A stretch of DNA of 64,000 bases from Euphorbia lathyris. Its lineage: Eukaryota > Streptophyta > Magnoliopsida > Malpighiales > Euphorbiaceae. Made by a program: the position numbers and the translations under genes. Each line of letters opens with the position of its first letter. Positions within the stretch are counted from its first letter, which is position 1. Shown piece by piece: positions 23,328 through 34,000 of this stretch. The notes below the pieces were generated by a model that worked only from the letters and a program-made list of their open reading frames with translations, was not told the origin of the DNA and made no database searches. The stretch spans positions 81,683,256-81,747,255 of the forward strand of contig NC_088911.1 of NCBI RefSeq assembly GCF_963576675.1. The letters run 5' to 3'.

Positions 23328-26208
23328 TCACGGAAACAAACAAAAATCAGGCTTCGGGTATTTCGCCCAAGATTCACAAAGTTTGGAGGCAGCCTCTTTG
23401 TGTTGCTCGCTCTGTCGGTGCCATGCCAACATCTCATCATAATGATTGGCCAATCGATCTTTCTCATGGCCCAGCTCTTCCTCCATCCGCGGGAAACAAG
23501 CTCTAAACCCAGAACTGGCTCTAACCATTTCCGCTTTAGACGCTCGAGCTTCAGCCACCTCCTTCTCCAATACCAAAAGACGCTCCTCTACAGCTGCAAT
23601 TTTGGCTAACCGTTGCCTATCCGCTTCTTCAGCGTCAACCAAAGCATTAAATTTCTTGCTATAGGACTCGAGCTCCGCCATGTTTGATCTAACCCGAGCC
23701 GAAAGACCCGCTGCCACGTTTTTCTCAGTAACGTAGGACTGGTAGCAAAACAACACATGGTTCTTGGCGGATTTCAACGGCTCAGTCTTGAAAGGATGAG
23801 CACACGCACCCATTATGAGATCAAAATCAGTCATTGCCCTTGCAATGTGGGTGGGAGTCCAGGAATCAAGAGGAGAAGCAACGAGCTTGCTAAGATTGGC
23901 ACGAGCGTCACTCAACGAGTCATCACTAGGCAAGGATGAATCAGCTGCAGCAGTAGACGGTCCTTTCAAAAATGAAAAATCCAAGCCGGCAAAAGGATTA
24001 TCAGCTTTAAGACCGACAGGGACCAACAAAGGACGCACAAGGGCTGATTCCTGCCATATTTCAGCAATTAAATCAATCAATCTAAACAATTCATCTCAAG
24101 CATGGCCCATAAATAACAGATTAGCGGGATCAACCTGAGACAATGGTGCAAGAACCAGTCGGTTTAAAGAGGACGCGGAAGGAAGATGGGTTCGTGCCGG
24201 AAGTTGCAATGGAGTCATAGCCACCTCATTCGAGTCCTCATCAAGAGACAAAGTGCCGAGCAAAGACGTCAAGTTCCAATGTGCCCCCAGTTGATCCAGT
24301 GTCTCATCCTCAAAACCGAAGTATAGGCCTTCGTCGGAGTCTTCTTCTTCTTCTTCTTCTTCCCTTTGTCTCACAGAAGGCCCTGCAGCAATAGCCACCC
24401 GCTCTCCTTCATCCATCATGACTTCCTTTCCTTTTCCCTTGTCATTGGCGTCAAGCACATTCGGAGCTAGGAAATTCGGATTGTTATCTTTCCCTGAGCT
24501 ACCGCTTGAGACTACAAAAAAAGATTAATATAAATAATATATATATATATATATATATATAAAAGAATAAAATAAAAGAGCTTACCAACAGGAGGGATAC
24601 AATGCTGAAAAACGGTCTCCCACCAAGCATCAAACGAAGGTTGATCCGATCCAAGCAGAAGTGGTCCCTGATCATATCCCGCATCCAGAACCGCAGCCGC
24701 TATATCTTCATCACTAGCCCCACATCGCTGAGAAGGGGTAGGAAATGGGAGTTGCCCCGGGATAGATTGGAAAAAGCCTAACTGACGTGCCCAAAGACAG
24801 GGTGCATATAAGGTCAAACCAGGGTTTGATGAGCGAGAGATTCTAGTTCGGTTCACCCCATGGTGTAACCGACGTGTCGCACATACCGTCATCCACCATT
24901 CAGCACCTTCATGGGGGGCAGCGGACAAGTAAGAGAGAGCCCAAGATGGTAGACACGAGTTATCCTTTTCCCAAAAAAGAAACAGCTTGTTATGAGTAGA
25001 TGGCACCAAAGTACGAAGAAATCTCACAACTACACTAACAGCCAAACTCGAAGAGCTGTAGCAAAGGTCCACGCCAAGATGTCTCGAAGTCTCCATTGAC
25101 GATGCAGTGGCCAGATGAGGGAAATAAATAAAAAGCCACAGCTGCAACAGCCACAAACCACCTCTAGGTTTTATGAATGGTCTATCCTCAACAGTAAGAG
25201 CTAGACGGTGGAATGTTGAGGCCAACAACATGGTGCCAAGAGCTAAACGACGGCCCGAAGCCACAGCCTTAGCAATGATCAATATTTCTGCAGTAGGCCT
25301 GAGGCCTAACGGCTCAAAAATATAATTGCTAAGCATCATCCACAGAAAATGCACATGATCCTCATCATCCAATTCCCTCTTGTCCAATTTCCTTCTGATC
25401 ATTTGGACATACGTCCCGACCTCTTTGGATAAGATAGCCTTCACTTCGGGAAACGCATTCGTCTCAACACAACTCGGGACCTCCTCTCCGATAATAGGCA
25501 ACCCCGTCAAAGCCACTACATCACGTAAGGTGATAGACATGGGACCCAGCGGAAGGATCAACGAATTACACACCGGCGACCAATAATTCAGCACTCCCTC
25601 CAGTACATTCACACAAGGAGTAATTTCATGACGGGTCAGACGAATAAAATCCCTAATGCCAACTTGGTTCCAAACACTCGCATATCTCGGCTCTAGGCGA
25701 TCTACAAGGTCATTCCATCCAATGTAACAACGAGGAAATATCAGCCCTTTCTTACTTGCAGGGAATTGATAAGTTTTTCTATGGAGGGCCAATTCGGTAG
25801 AACTGCTCATGGGATATGGGGGCAAAGGGGAATTATTCGCAGCAACAGGGCTAATAGTAAAGACACTATCCTGAAATTGAAGTATAAACACGATCAATTA
25901 AAGCCTATGGATGCTACCTTCAAATACATGATCAGGAAATTGCAAAGTTCATTGAAAATTACCTCCTGCAAGCCAAGTGTTATGCCTAAGCGAGAATCGG
26001 CGCGAATGGTGTCAGAATATGAAAACGCAGCTGAGACAGACAGACACAAAATTTCAGCAATACAATCCCATTCACACATGGTAGCTCTAAAATTCTTATA
26101 TTTAATTCCAATTCAATTTATCAGCTTTTTCAATGAATATGATTCTACATACACAAAAGCAAAAGAAAAAGAAAGAAAATAGAAAAGAAAAATAGTTCGC
26201 ATACCCAT
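23328..26208 (-). CDS. Antisense five-exon PMD (plant mobile domain) gene carried by element B, intact
   Basis: The model runs right to left: exon 1 26208-26205 (only ATGG), exon 2 26030-25963, exon 3 25870-24586, exon 4 24511-24135, exon 5 24050-23328. All introns are GT-AG, and the joined frame is 819 codons without a stop. The N-terminus reads MAAFSYSDTIRAD. Exon 3 encodes the PMD-like core, with PLGPMSITLRDVVALTGLPI and an aromatic, hydrophobic stretch WLLQLWLFIYFPHL. Exon 4 is acidic (poly-Glu, DSDEGLYFGFED). Exon 5 is a predicted coiled coil ending KPDFCLFP. PMD proteins are known both as host nuclear factors affecting transposon silencing and as cargo of plant transposons; the role here is unknown. 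It converges on pol, so its own promoter should lie beside the 3' LTR. The same exon lengths recur in element C. Confidence 0.85.
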
Positions 26209-26452
26209 ATTTGGAAGATTGAAAGCTTGATTTCGAATGCTTGCTGAGCTTCAGGAAAGAAAATGGCAGAAACAAAAAAAAAAGAATAACAAAAGAGGAA
26301 GAAGAGTTGTAGACAGATTAAGATGGAGAGTTCTAAGGAATTCAAATTCCAAAAATCCTGTAGGATTCTTTTCTCTATTATCTTAAAAAGAGAAAATATT
26401 TAATAAAACTTCTTTTGTACATAAATTTTATTTTCGCTACTTCATTTACGCA

Positions 26453-26469
26453 CAAAAGAGGGGGGCAAT
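26453..26469 (+). other. Polypurine tract of element B
   Basis: The purine-rich AAAAGAGGGGGG followed by CAAT lies directly before the 3' LTR start at 26470. This is the expected plus-strand primer site. The reverse complement is found beside the inner LTR of element C at 47509. Confidence 0.85.
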
Positions 26470-28169
26470 TGTTGGCCCAAAATAAAATAAATCTTATTTT
26501 ATGTATATAGAATGCTTGGGTTTTGATTTTAGGATATAGTTTATATTTTATAAAAAAAGAAACAATAAATGATAAAATATAAAAGAAAAATATATTCGTA
26601 AGCACAAAATACGCGAGGCATACAGTTCCATACACGGGGCGTATACCGCGCGCCCGAAGACATTCCGCTTCAGAGACTCCTTTACGCGGGGCGTGTCTTC
26701 TTATACGCCACGCGTAAAGCGCATCAACAAGGCGTTCCAAGATCAGAAGCACGAACACACGGGACGGCCTTCTCTTACGCAGGACATACTTTCTTACGCG
26801 GGACGTGACACGAGAGGCGCCACGCGTAGATACCATCAACAAAATGCACAAGCTTCAGGACCTCCAATACGCAGGGCGTGCCCAGAAATACGCGGGGCGT
26901 GTCCTCTCTTCCGGCAGCAGTTGGAAGCAGTCAACAGCAGTTAGTGGAAGTTGAGGAAGTTAAGTTAGTTGATGATGTGGCAATTTAGTGGTGAGTTAGT
27001 GGACAAATAATTACCAAAATACCACTGAATAATTACCAAAATGCCACTCCAAAATACTATAAATAGACCCCCTCCCCTTCATAAAAATCACTCAACTCAA
27101 TACACAAAACCCCCTCTCTAAAAGTCCCTTTCAATGCTCTCTAATTCTTAATTTCAAACTTTGTTTTCAAATTAATTTTCCAGATTCGTCCAGCTACTTT
27201 CAAAGCCCGATTTCGTCCGTTTATATCATTTTTTGTTTTCAATTCCTTCAACAAAGTTGTTACTGACGTCCTGAATTTCAATCTAGTGTATTTATTTGTC
27301 CAATTTCGTGTCCAGAAACCGTAGTTACAAGCCGATTTTTACAGCCCAAATTCTTTTAGACACTCTATTTCCAGATTTTTCCAGATTCATCCAGTTATTT
27401 CCAACTCCCAATTTCGTCTATTTAAAATCTGTTTTAGCCTTCGATCCCTTATAGAAGTTTGTTTCTGACATTCCAAAGTTAAATTTAGCCTATTTACTCG
27501 TCCAATTCCACATTCTTAAATGCCCAAACGAGCCACCCGAAGTTGAAGATTAAATCTGCTCCATTTGCCTACCAACGTTTTGCCATTGTACGGGCCCGAC
27601 ATGTTGCAGCTCTCCGAGGACTTCGGACCATTACCAAAATTCAACATCAATCCGAGATAGCTATTGTGGCTCCGAGTTTGTTGTTGAATTCCAATTTATT
27701 TTATCGCATTTCGATTCTTTGTATTGATTTGTTCATTTTAATTCAATTGATTACCTATATGTTTAATATAGAGATTTCTCAATTGTAATTTATTTCATCA
27801 TTTTAATGCTTACTTTGGACACATGTATTCAAACACCTATTTATATCAATAAAGCACCAATTTCCCCAAAATCTCGTGTCAATCTCGCACTTTAATTTCC
27901 TTTATTTTTCCGTCTTCAATTTATACGCTTAGCTTAAATAAAAACAATTTATCTCGCAAAGTTTCTATAACGGCGCGAGAGACCCAAGAGGGATTTTTTC
28001 AATCCTTGCATCCCTCGCCAATCGCTTCTATTTAGAATTCATGTTTTCGGCGCACAATTTCACAAACGTAACCGTTTTTCATAATTGAGAAATAATTTCT
28101 CTGGCACGCCCGCACCCTAACCACACGTGACAAGGTTGAAATTAGCATATTCGCAAAATAACGCTAACA
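26470..28169 (+). repeat. 3' LTR of element B
   Basis: The LTR is 1700 bp, with the same ends as the 5' LTR. Relative to it, about 164 bp are missing (matching 14687-14850), a further 16 bp near 27587 (matching part of 15284-15300), and a few single bases. TATA at 27058-27065. The rest aligns closely. Confidence 0.95.
27058..27065 (+). promoter_or_regulatory. TATA box of the element B 3' LTR
   Basis: TATAAATA in the conserved context before a C-rich run. If active it would read out into the array flank at 28170. Confidence 0.65.
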
Positions 28170-28174
28170 GATAT
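28170..28174. repeat. Target-site duplication right of element B (GATAT)
   Basis: Matches 13992-13996 exactly and is followed by the array sequence expected from units 2 to 5. Confidence 0.93.
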
Positions 28175-28879
28175 AGTAATAGTTCTAAATAATTTATGTC
28201 ATTTTTGGATTAGCAGCTTAACTATGACCATCCAAAAATCCTCTAATATATCATTTTAGTTCGTGCAATGTGTTTATAAGTCGCATGCAAAAATATGGAA
28301 GGTTCAAGCCATTTTTGCAATTAGTAATTGTAATTTTATTACGTTTACTAATTAAATGAAATATAAACACATTAGAGAATATGATAATAATTTTAAATAT
28401 TCATGACATTTTCGAGTTAGCAGGTCAACACCAATTCAACCCTAAAATTTATGTATCACTTTTCTCTCAACTAACAAATTACTCCTTACCTACTAAACTA
28501 AATTCAAACACTATAATTACATATCGAGTAATCGATCGCCTATAAATTTATCATTCCTAGGTTGTTATTGGTAAGATATATAGGAATAAAAGATAGAAAT
28601 AAGGTTTAACTATGAAGTTTTAATTTTTTTTAAATGACTCATCGATGAACAACGATTGTTTCATTAAGTTGAACCTCGGCTCATCAAATGTCCTGGTTCT
28701 GCCACTACTACTATATAATAGAAAATTTGAATGAACTAACTTGACAATTCTTAAACTGTCATATCAGACATTTCCAAACATATTAATTTGTCGATAAACT
28801 GAAGTAGTTTTGCACATTTTTGTGGTTATTATTTCTAACTATATTAGTAACATAGTAAACATTTTAGACACTTTGACAA

Positions 28880-29130
28880 AAAAAAAGTGAGAAAGAGAGA
28901 GAGAGGTGGAATGGTTAAGAAGCAAACGGAGAAGAGAATTTGACGAAGGGAAAATCAATCAGTGACAGGTCTCACTACATTGATAAATAGGCTGAAAGAG
29001 ATTGGTGGAGATCGGCAACAAGACTTCATCAGCAGCGGCAATCTGAGTGAGGCAACCGGAGTGACGGAAAATGGAGGAGGGAGATGGAGAACGTGTTTTG
29101 CCGTGAAAGAGAGTTTTTATTTGATGAGCT
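28880..29130. repeat. Purine-rich block with GA microsatellite, unit 1 spacer
   Basis: A comparatively GC-richer, purine-biased block in otherwise AT-rich spacer, starting at a GA microsatellite (GTGAGAAAGAGAGAGAG) and ending near GTTTTGCCGTGAAAGAGAG. It is kept in all units (about 32323, 35757, 40814 and 60152) with different GA lengths. No long frame or known RNA was recognised. Confidence 0.6.
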
Positions 29131-29979
29131 GTTATAAGTGAAAGACAGGTGTCAATTAGTATATGGAAGGTTCTTTTAGTGAGTTGGAGGACCAGGACCT
29201 TCCTATAAATTCCCCACCTAATATAGGATCATTATATATGGTCAAACGGGGGGCAATCATAACTTGATACAGAGACTACATAATAACTATAAATCTAGCC
29301 ATGCTTTTTGTCATTATATATGGTCAAACGATGGGTAATCATGACTCGATATAAACGTATTAAATAGAAAAAAAAAACTATGAGTTATGCTTAAATGTTA
29401 GAAGCTGAAAAAAGTATTTCACTGTGGTATTAATACCAAACCACTTCAAAAAAAAAAACTCTAATGTCATTTGCCTTTATAAAAAGGGACAAATATATGA
29501 ATATCATAATTAAGTACAAAATTACAACTAAGTCATATCACTAAATTTAATTCTTAATATGTCATTATTCTCTCTATATATTATGATTTTATACCATAAT
29601 TTAAAAATTATAGACTCAAATTCAGAAATTATAAACCTTAGAAAATATATTCTAGACTTCTAATTTATAAACTCTAATCCTTAAGATATATTAAAAGTAC
29701 TGATTTTACTAGTTTGATATAATCCAAAATTATAACTTGTCATAGTTGTAAATAGTTTTTAAAATATGAATTTTCTGGGTAATTTTCCCTTATAAAAATG
29801 TCATTAACCACATTCAATTCACTCTTAAACAAATTGATTTTTCTAATTTTTTTCTTTTTATTAACTCTTCCAATTCCTTTCTTAAAAAAAACCCTTCCAA
29901 ATCTTGTATTTTGTTCTATAATATCACTAACAATTTTTACATTTAAAAAAATAATAACTAACAATTTATAAAAAAAGAA

Positions 29980-30560
29980 GGGTTAAGATGCAAAAATACC
30001 CTTAACGTTTTGGGCCAGGAGCAATTTTATCCCTGACGTCTAAAATGGTGCAATTTTACCCCTAACGTTGGAAGTCAAGAGCAATTTTACCCCTAACGTT
30101 GGAAGTCAGGAGCAATTTTACCCCTAACGTTAATAAATTGGGTCGATTTGAGAAATAATTCATCAAACTGTCTTCTCGCTCATGAATCTTGTTATCTACA
30201 CTTCATATGTGTGTTATTTTATCAGTAACATATCACAAACATTCATTGGAATGTGAAAAAAATAAAAAAAATATACTGTCTTTTTTGTACGGATTAGATA
30301 AAAAAAATTCTAAAAATCCACCGAATTTATAAATATTAATCTCAAATTCTATTATTAAATTATAAAAAATATGAAATCTTTTTTTAGACGAATTATTATG
30401 CAATTGGTGCAGAATAATGAACAAAAATATCTGTATTTTATAATAGTGTCTGAAATTGACCCAATTTATCAACGTTAGGGATAAAATTGCACCATTTTAG
30501 ACGTTAGGGGTAAAATTGCTCCTAGCCCAAAACGTTAGGGATATTTTTGCACCTTAACCC
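29980..30560. mobile_element. Inverted-repeat MITE (Mutator-like candidate), unit 1
   Basis: The element is 581 bp with ends GGGTTAAGATGCAAAAATA and TATTTTTGCACCTTAACCC. Arms reach inward to about 30144 and 30458, ending AATTGGGTC/GACCCAATT. The left arm holds three tandem modules of TTTTACCCCTAACGTT type; the right arm has fewer. It is flanked by AAAAAAGAA on both sides (29971-29979 and 30561-30569). A 9-bp duplication with long arms fits Mutator-type non-autonomous elements; the A-rich flank makes this less than certain. It encodes nothing. Confidence 0.75.
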
Positions 30561-33500
30561 AAAAAAGAATTATCATTTTTCTAAGAGCATGCCACATCAT
30601 CAAAATCCCATCAAATCCAATTACCTTTTTTTTTTTCTTACAATTAAATTCTTCCAATTCATACCTTTTGTTCTATAATATCACTAACAATTTTTACATT
30701 TAAAAAAAAAATGTTCTGTTTGTAAGAGCATGCAACATCATCAAAATGACATCTAAAATTCTCTTCTAATCTTCTTTCTGTTTCTTTTATTATATGTAAT
30801 ATAGATTTCATGATTTATATAATCTGTACTTATATGTTGTTTGATAGAAATAAAAATTAAGTGCTGAAAAAATATAAAATTAAATACTGAATTTTAAATA
30901 CCGAATATAAACAATTAGTTGATAATACAAACACACGTGAATTACCTTAAAAAATAACATTTAAATTAAATAAGTGCTTAATTTTTAATTTAAATGATTA
31001 GATGAGTTATCAAACAAGGTATTGGCCTAAAATTTCAATTGCGTTTAATAACCCTATGTTCTTATCTAATTGATTCAATAACCTGTCCAGTTACATTCAA
31101 TATCTCCATAATCTCGTCTAATTGCATTGAATAACCCAAAAATTCAACTGTCCCGTGAACTTTCAAAATTTCCTAATTAGTTGTCTATTTATCACATTCT
31201 TTTGATACGTGACGAGGGGTTGTTGTAGATGTGACAATTATTGAATTTTTTTTTTACTGTATTCGAGGAGTAATACACCAATCTGTCAAAATAATTGTAC
31301 ATACCACTTCATGGGAGATGATTTGTGTAAGGAAAAAAATGTACATGTGACATTAATTGATTTGTTAGGTGTATTACTCCTAGAGTATTCTAAATTTTTT
31401 TCTTATTATTGAGTTAGTGTCGTGTTCGTGTCATATCAATTATCGAGTTGATATGAAATGAGTCAACTCTAACTCAACTCAAAAAAATTTGTGTTATAAC
31501 TATATATTAAGCAAATTGGGTTAGTAATTTTGTATTGTGCTTTCGGATCATATGTAATTTTACTATGTGCATATGTTAATGATGTCATTTAAAAATATAC
31601 TAGGATATAGTAATAGTTCTAAATAATTTATGTCGTTTTTGGATTAGCAGCTTAACTATGACCATCCAAAAATCCGCTAATATATCATTTTAGTTCGTGT
31701 AATGTGTTTATAAGTCGCATGCAAAATATGGAAGGTTCAAGCCATTTTTACAATTAGTAATTGTAATTTTATTACGTTTACTAATTAAATGAAATATAAA
31801 CACATTAGAGAATATGATAATAATTTTAAATATTCATGACATTTTCGAGTTAGCAGGTCAACACCAATTCAACCCTAAAATTTATGTATCACTTTTCTCT
31901 CAACTAAAAAATTACTCCTTACCTACTAAACTAAATTCAAACACTATAATTACATATCGAGTAATCGATCGCCTATAAATTTATCATTCCTAGGTTGTTA
32001 TTGGTAAGATATATAGGAATAAAAGATAGAAATAAGGTTTAACTATGAAGTTTTAATTTTTTTTAAATGACTCGTCGATGAACAACGATTGTTTCATTAA
32101 GTTGAACCTCGGCTCATCTAATGTCCTGGTTCTGCCACGACTGCTATATAATAGAAAATTTGAATGAACTAACTTGACAATTATTAAACTGTCATATCAG
32201 ACATTTCCAAACATATTAATTTGTCGATAAACTGAAGTAGTTTTGCACATTTTTGTGGTTATTATTTCTAACTATATTAGTAACATAGTAAACATTTTAG
32301 ACACTTTGACAAAAAAAAAGTGAGAGAGAGAGAGAGAGAGAGGTGGAATGGTTAAGAAGCAAACAGAGAAGAGAATTTGACGAAGGGAAAATCAATCAGT
32401 GACAGGTCTCACTACATTGATAAACAGGCTGAAAGAGATTGGTGGAGATCGGCAACAAGACTTCATCAGCAGCGGCAATCTGAGTGAGGCAACCGGAGTG
32501 ACGGAAAATGGAGGAGGGAGATGGAGAACGTGTTTTGCCGTGAAAGAGAGTTTTTATTTGATGAGCTGTTATAAGTGAAGGACAGGTGTCAATTAGTATA
32601 TGGAAGGTTCTTTTAGTGAGTTGGAGGACCAGGACCTTCCTATAAATTCCCCACCTAATATAGGATCATTATATATGGTCAAACGGGGGGCAATCATAAC
32701 TTGATACAGAGACTACAAAATAACTATAAATCTAGCCATGCTTTTTGTCATTATATATGGTCAAACGATGGGTAATCATGACTCGATATAAACGTATTAA
32801 ATAGAAAAAAAAACTATGAGTTATGCTTAAATGTTAGAAGATGAAAAAAGTATTTCATTGTGGTATTAATACCAAACCACTTCAAAAAAAAAAAACTCTA
32901 ATGTCATTTGCCTTTATAAAAAGGGACAAATATATGAATATCATAATTAAGTACAAAATTACAACTAAGTCATATCACTAAATTTAATTCTTAATATGTC
33001 ATTATTCTCTCTATATATTATGATTTTATACCATAATTTAAAAATTATAGACTCAAATTCAGAAATTATAAACCTTAGAAAATATATTCTAGACTTCTAA
33101 TTTATAAACTCTAATCCTTAAAATATATTAAAAGTACTGATTTTACTAGTTTGATATAATCCAAAATTATAACTTGTCATAGTTGTAAATAGTTTTTAAA
33201 TTATGAATTTTCTGGGTAATTTTCCCTTATAAAAATGTCATTAACCACATTCAATTCACTCTTAAACAAATTGATTTTTCCAATTTTTTTCTTCCTATTA
33301 ACTCGTCCAACTCTTTTCTTAAAAAAAAACCCTTCCAAATCTTGTCTTTTGTTCTATAATATCACTAACAATTTTTACATTTAAAAAAATAATAACTAAA
33401 AATTTATAAAAAAAGAAGGGTTAAGATGCAAAAATACCCCTAACGTTTTGGGCCAGGAGCAATTTTATCGCTGACGTCTAAAATGGTGCAATTTTACCCC

Positions 33501-33993
33501 TAATGTTGGAAGTCAAGAGCAATTTTACCCCTAACGTTGGAAGTCATGAGCAATTTTACCCCTAACGTTAATAAATTGGGTCGATTTGAGAAATAATTCA
33601 TCAAACTGTCTTCTCGCTCATGAATCTTGTTATCTACACTTCATATGTGTGTTATATTATCCGTAACATATCACAAACATTCATTGGAATGTGAAAAAAA
33701 TAAAAAAAATATACTATCTTTTTTGTACGGACTAGATAAATAAAAATTCTAAAAATGCACCGAATTTATAAATATTAATCTCAAATTCTATTATTAAATT
33801 ATAAAAAATATGAAATCCTTTTTTTAGACGAATTATTATGCAATTGGTGCAGAATAATGAACAAAAATATCTGTATTTTATAATAGTGTCTGAAATTGAC
33901 CCAATTTATCAACGTTAGGGGTAAAATTGCACAATTTTAGAGGTTAGGGGTAAAATTGCTCCTAGCCCAAAACATTAGGGATATTTTTGCACC
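30554..33993 (+). repeat. Array unit 2 (short, gene lost)
   Basis: The unit is 3440 bp. It equals a full unit minus about 1.68 kb, from just after GATACGTGACGAG to the GAGGGGTTGTTG downstream of the gene; the junction is at 31211-31217. The zinc-finger gene, its promoter and the triple subrepeat are gone. It retains the hairpin element (31266-31381), spacer and MITE. Nothing coding was seen. Confidence 0.9.
31266..31381. repeat. Short hairpin element, unit 2
   Basis: AGGAGTAATACACC and GGTGTATTACTCCT are perfect 14-bp inverted arms, matching the element at 13654. Confidence 0.55.
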
Positions 33994-34000
33994 TTAACCC
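33418..34000. mobile_element. Inverted-repeat MITE, unit 2
   Basis: 583-bp copy of the element at 29980, with GGGTTAAG/CTTAACCC ends and AAAAAAGAA on the right. It shares private changes (TCGCTGACG, CTAATGTTGG) with the unit 3 copy. Confidence 0.75.

Larger units (their letters stand above)
13997..28169 (+). mobile_element. Element B: full-length Ty3/gypsy Tat-type LTR retrotransposon with antisense PMD gene
   Basis: The element is 14173 bp: LTR 13997-15879, duplicated primer-binding leader, gag-protease 16229-19099, pol 19096-22698, CGCG-rich repeat region, antisense five-exon gene 26208-23328, polypurine tract 26453-26469, LTR 26470-28169. The GATAT target duplication is perfect. The order protease-RT-RH-second RH-integrase without a chromodomain, plus an antisense extra gene before the 3' LTR, places it in the Tat branch of plant gypsy elements (Retand/Ogre-like). 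Family assignment is from motifs, not a tree. Gag has a frame disruption and a stop, and pol one amber codon, so B is not autonomous. Confidence 0.95.
11272..30553 (+). repeat. Array unit 1 (about 5.1 kb, split by element B)
   Basis: The unit is defined from the TTAACCC that closes one inverted-repeat element to the same point of the next. Without element B and one copy of its target duplication it is 5104 bp. It holds spacer 11279-12193, zinc-finger gene copy 1, a downstream triple subrepeat (13061-13505), a short hairpin element (13654-13769), the B insertion, spacer 28175-29979 with a purine-rich block and GA microsatellite near 28880-29130, and the inverted-repeat element 29980-30560. Apart from the gene no coding sequence is convincing. 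Confidence 0.9.

Noticed and set aside
24535..24562. AT dinucleotide run as a possible regulatory site
   Set aside because: It lies in intron 3 of the antisense gene and is an ordinary microsatellite.
29740..30472. AT-rich open frames in the unit spacer and MITE (29740-29964 and 30233-30472)
   Set aside because: Low-complexity Lys/Phe/Asn-rich translations, not kept as frames in the other units.
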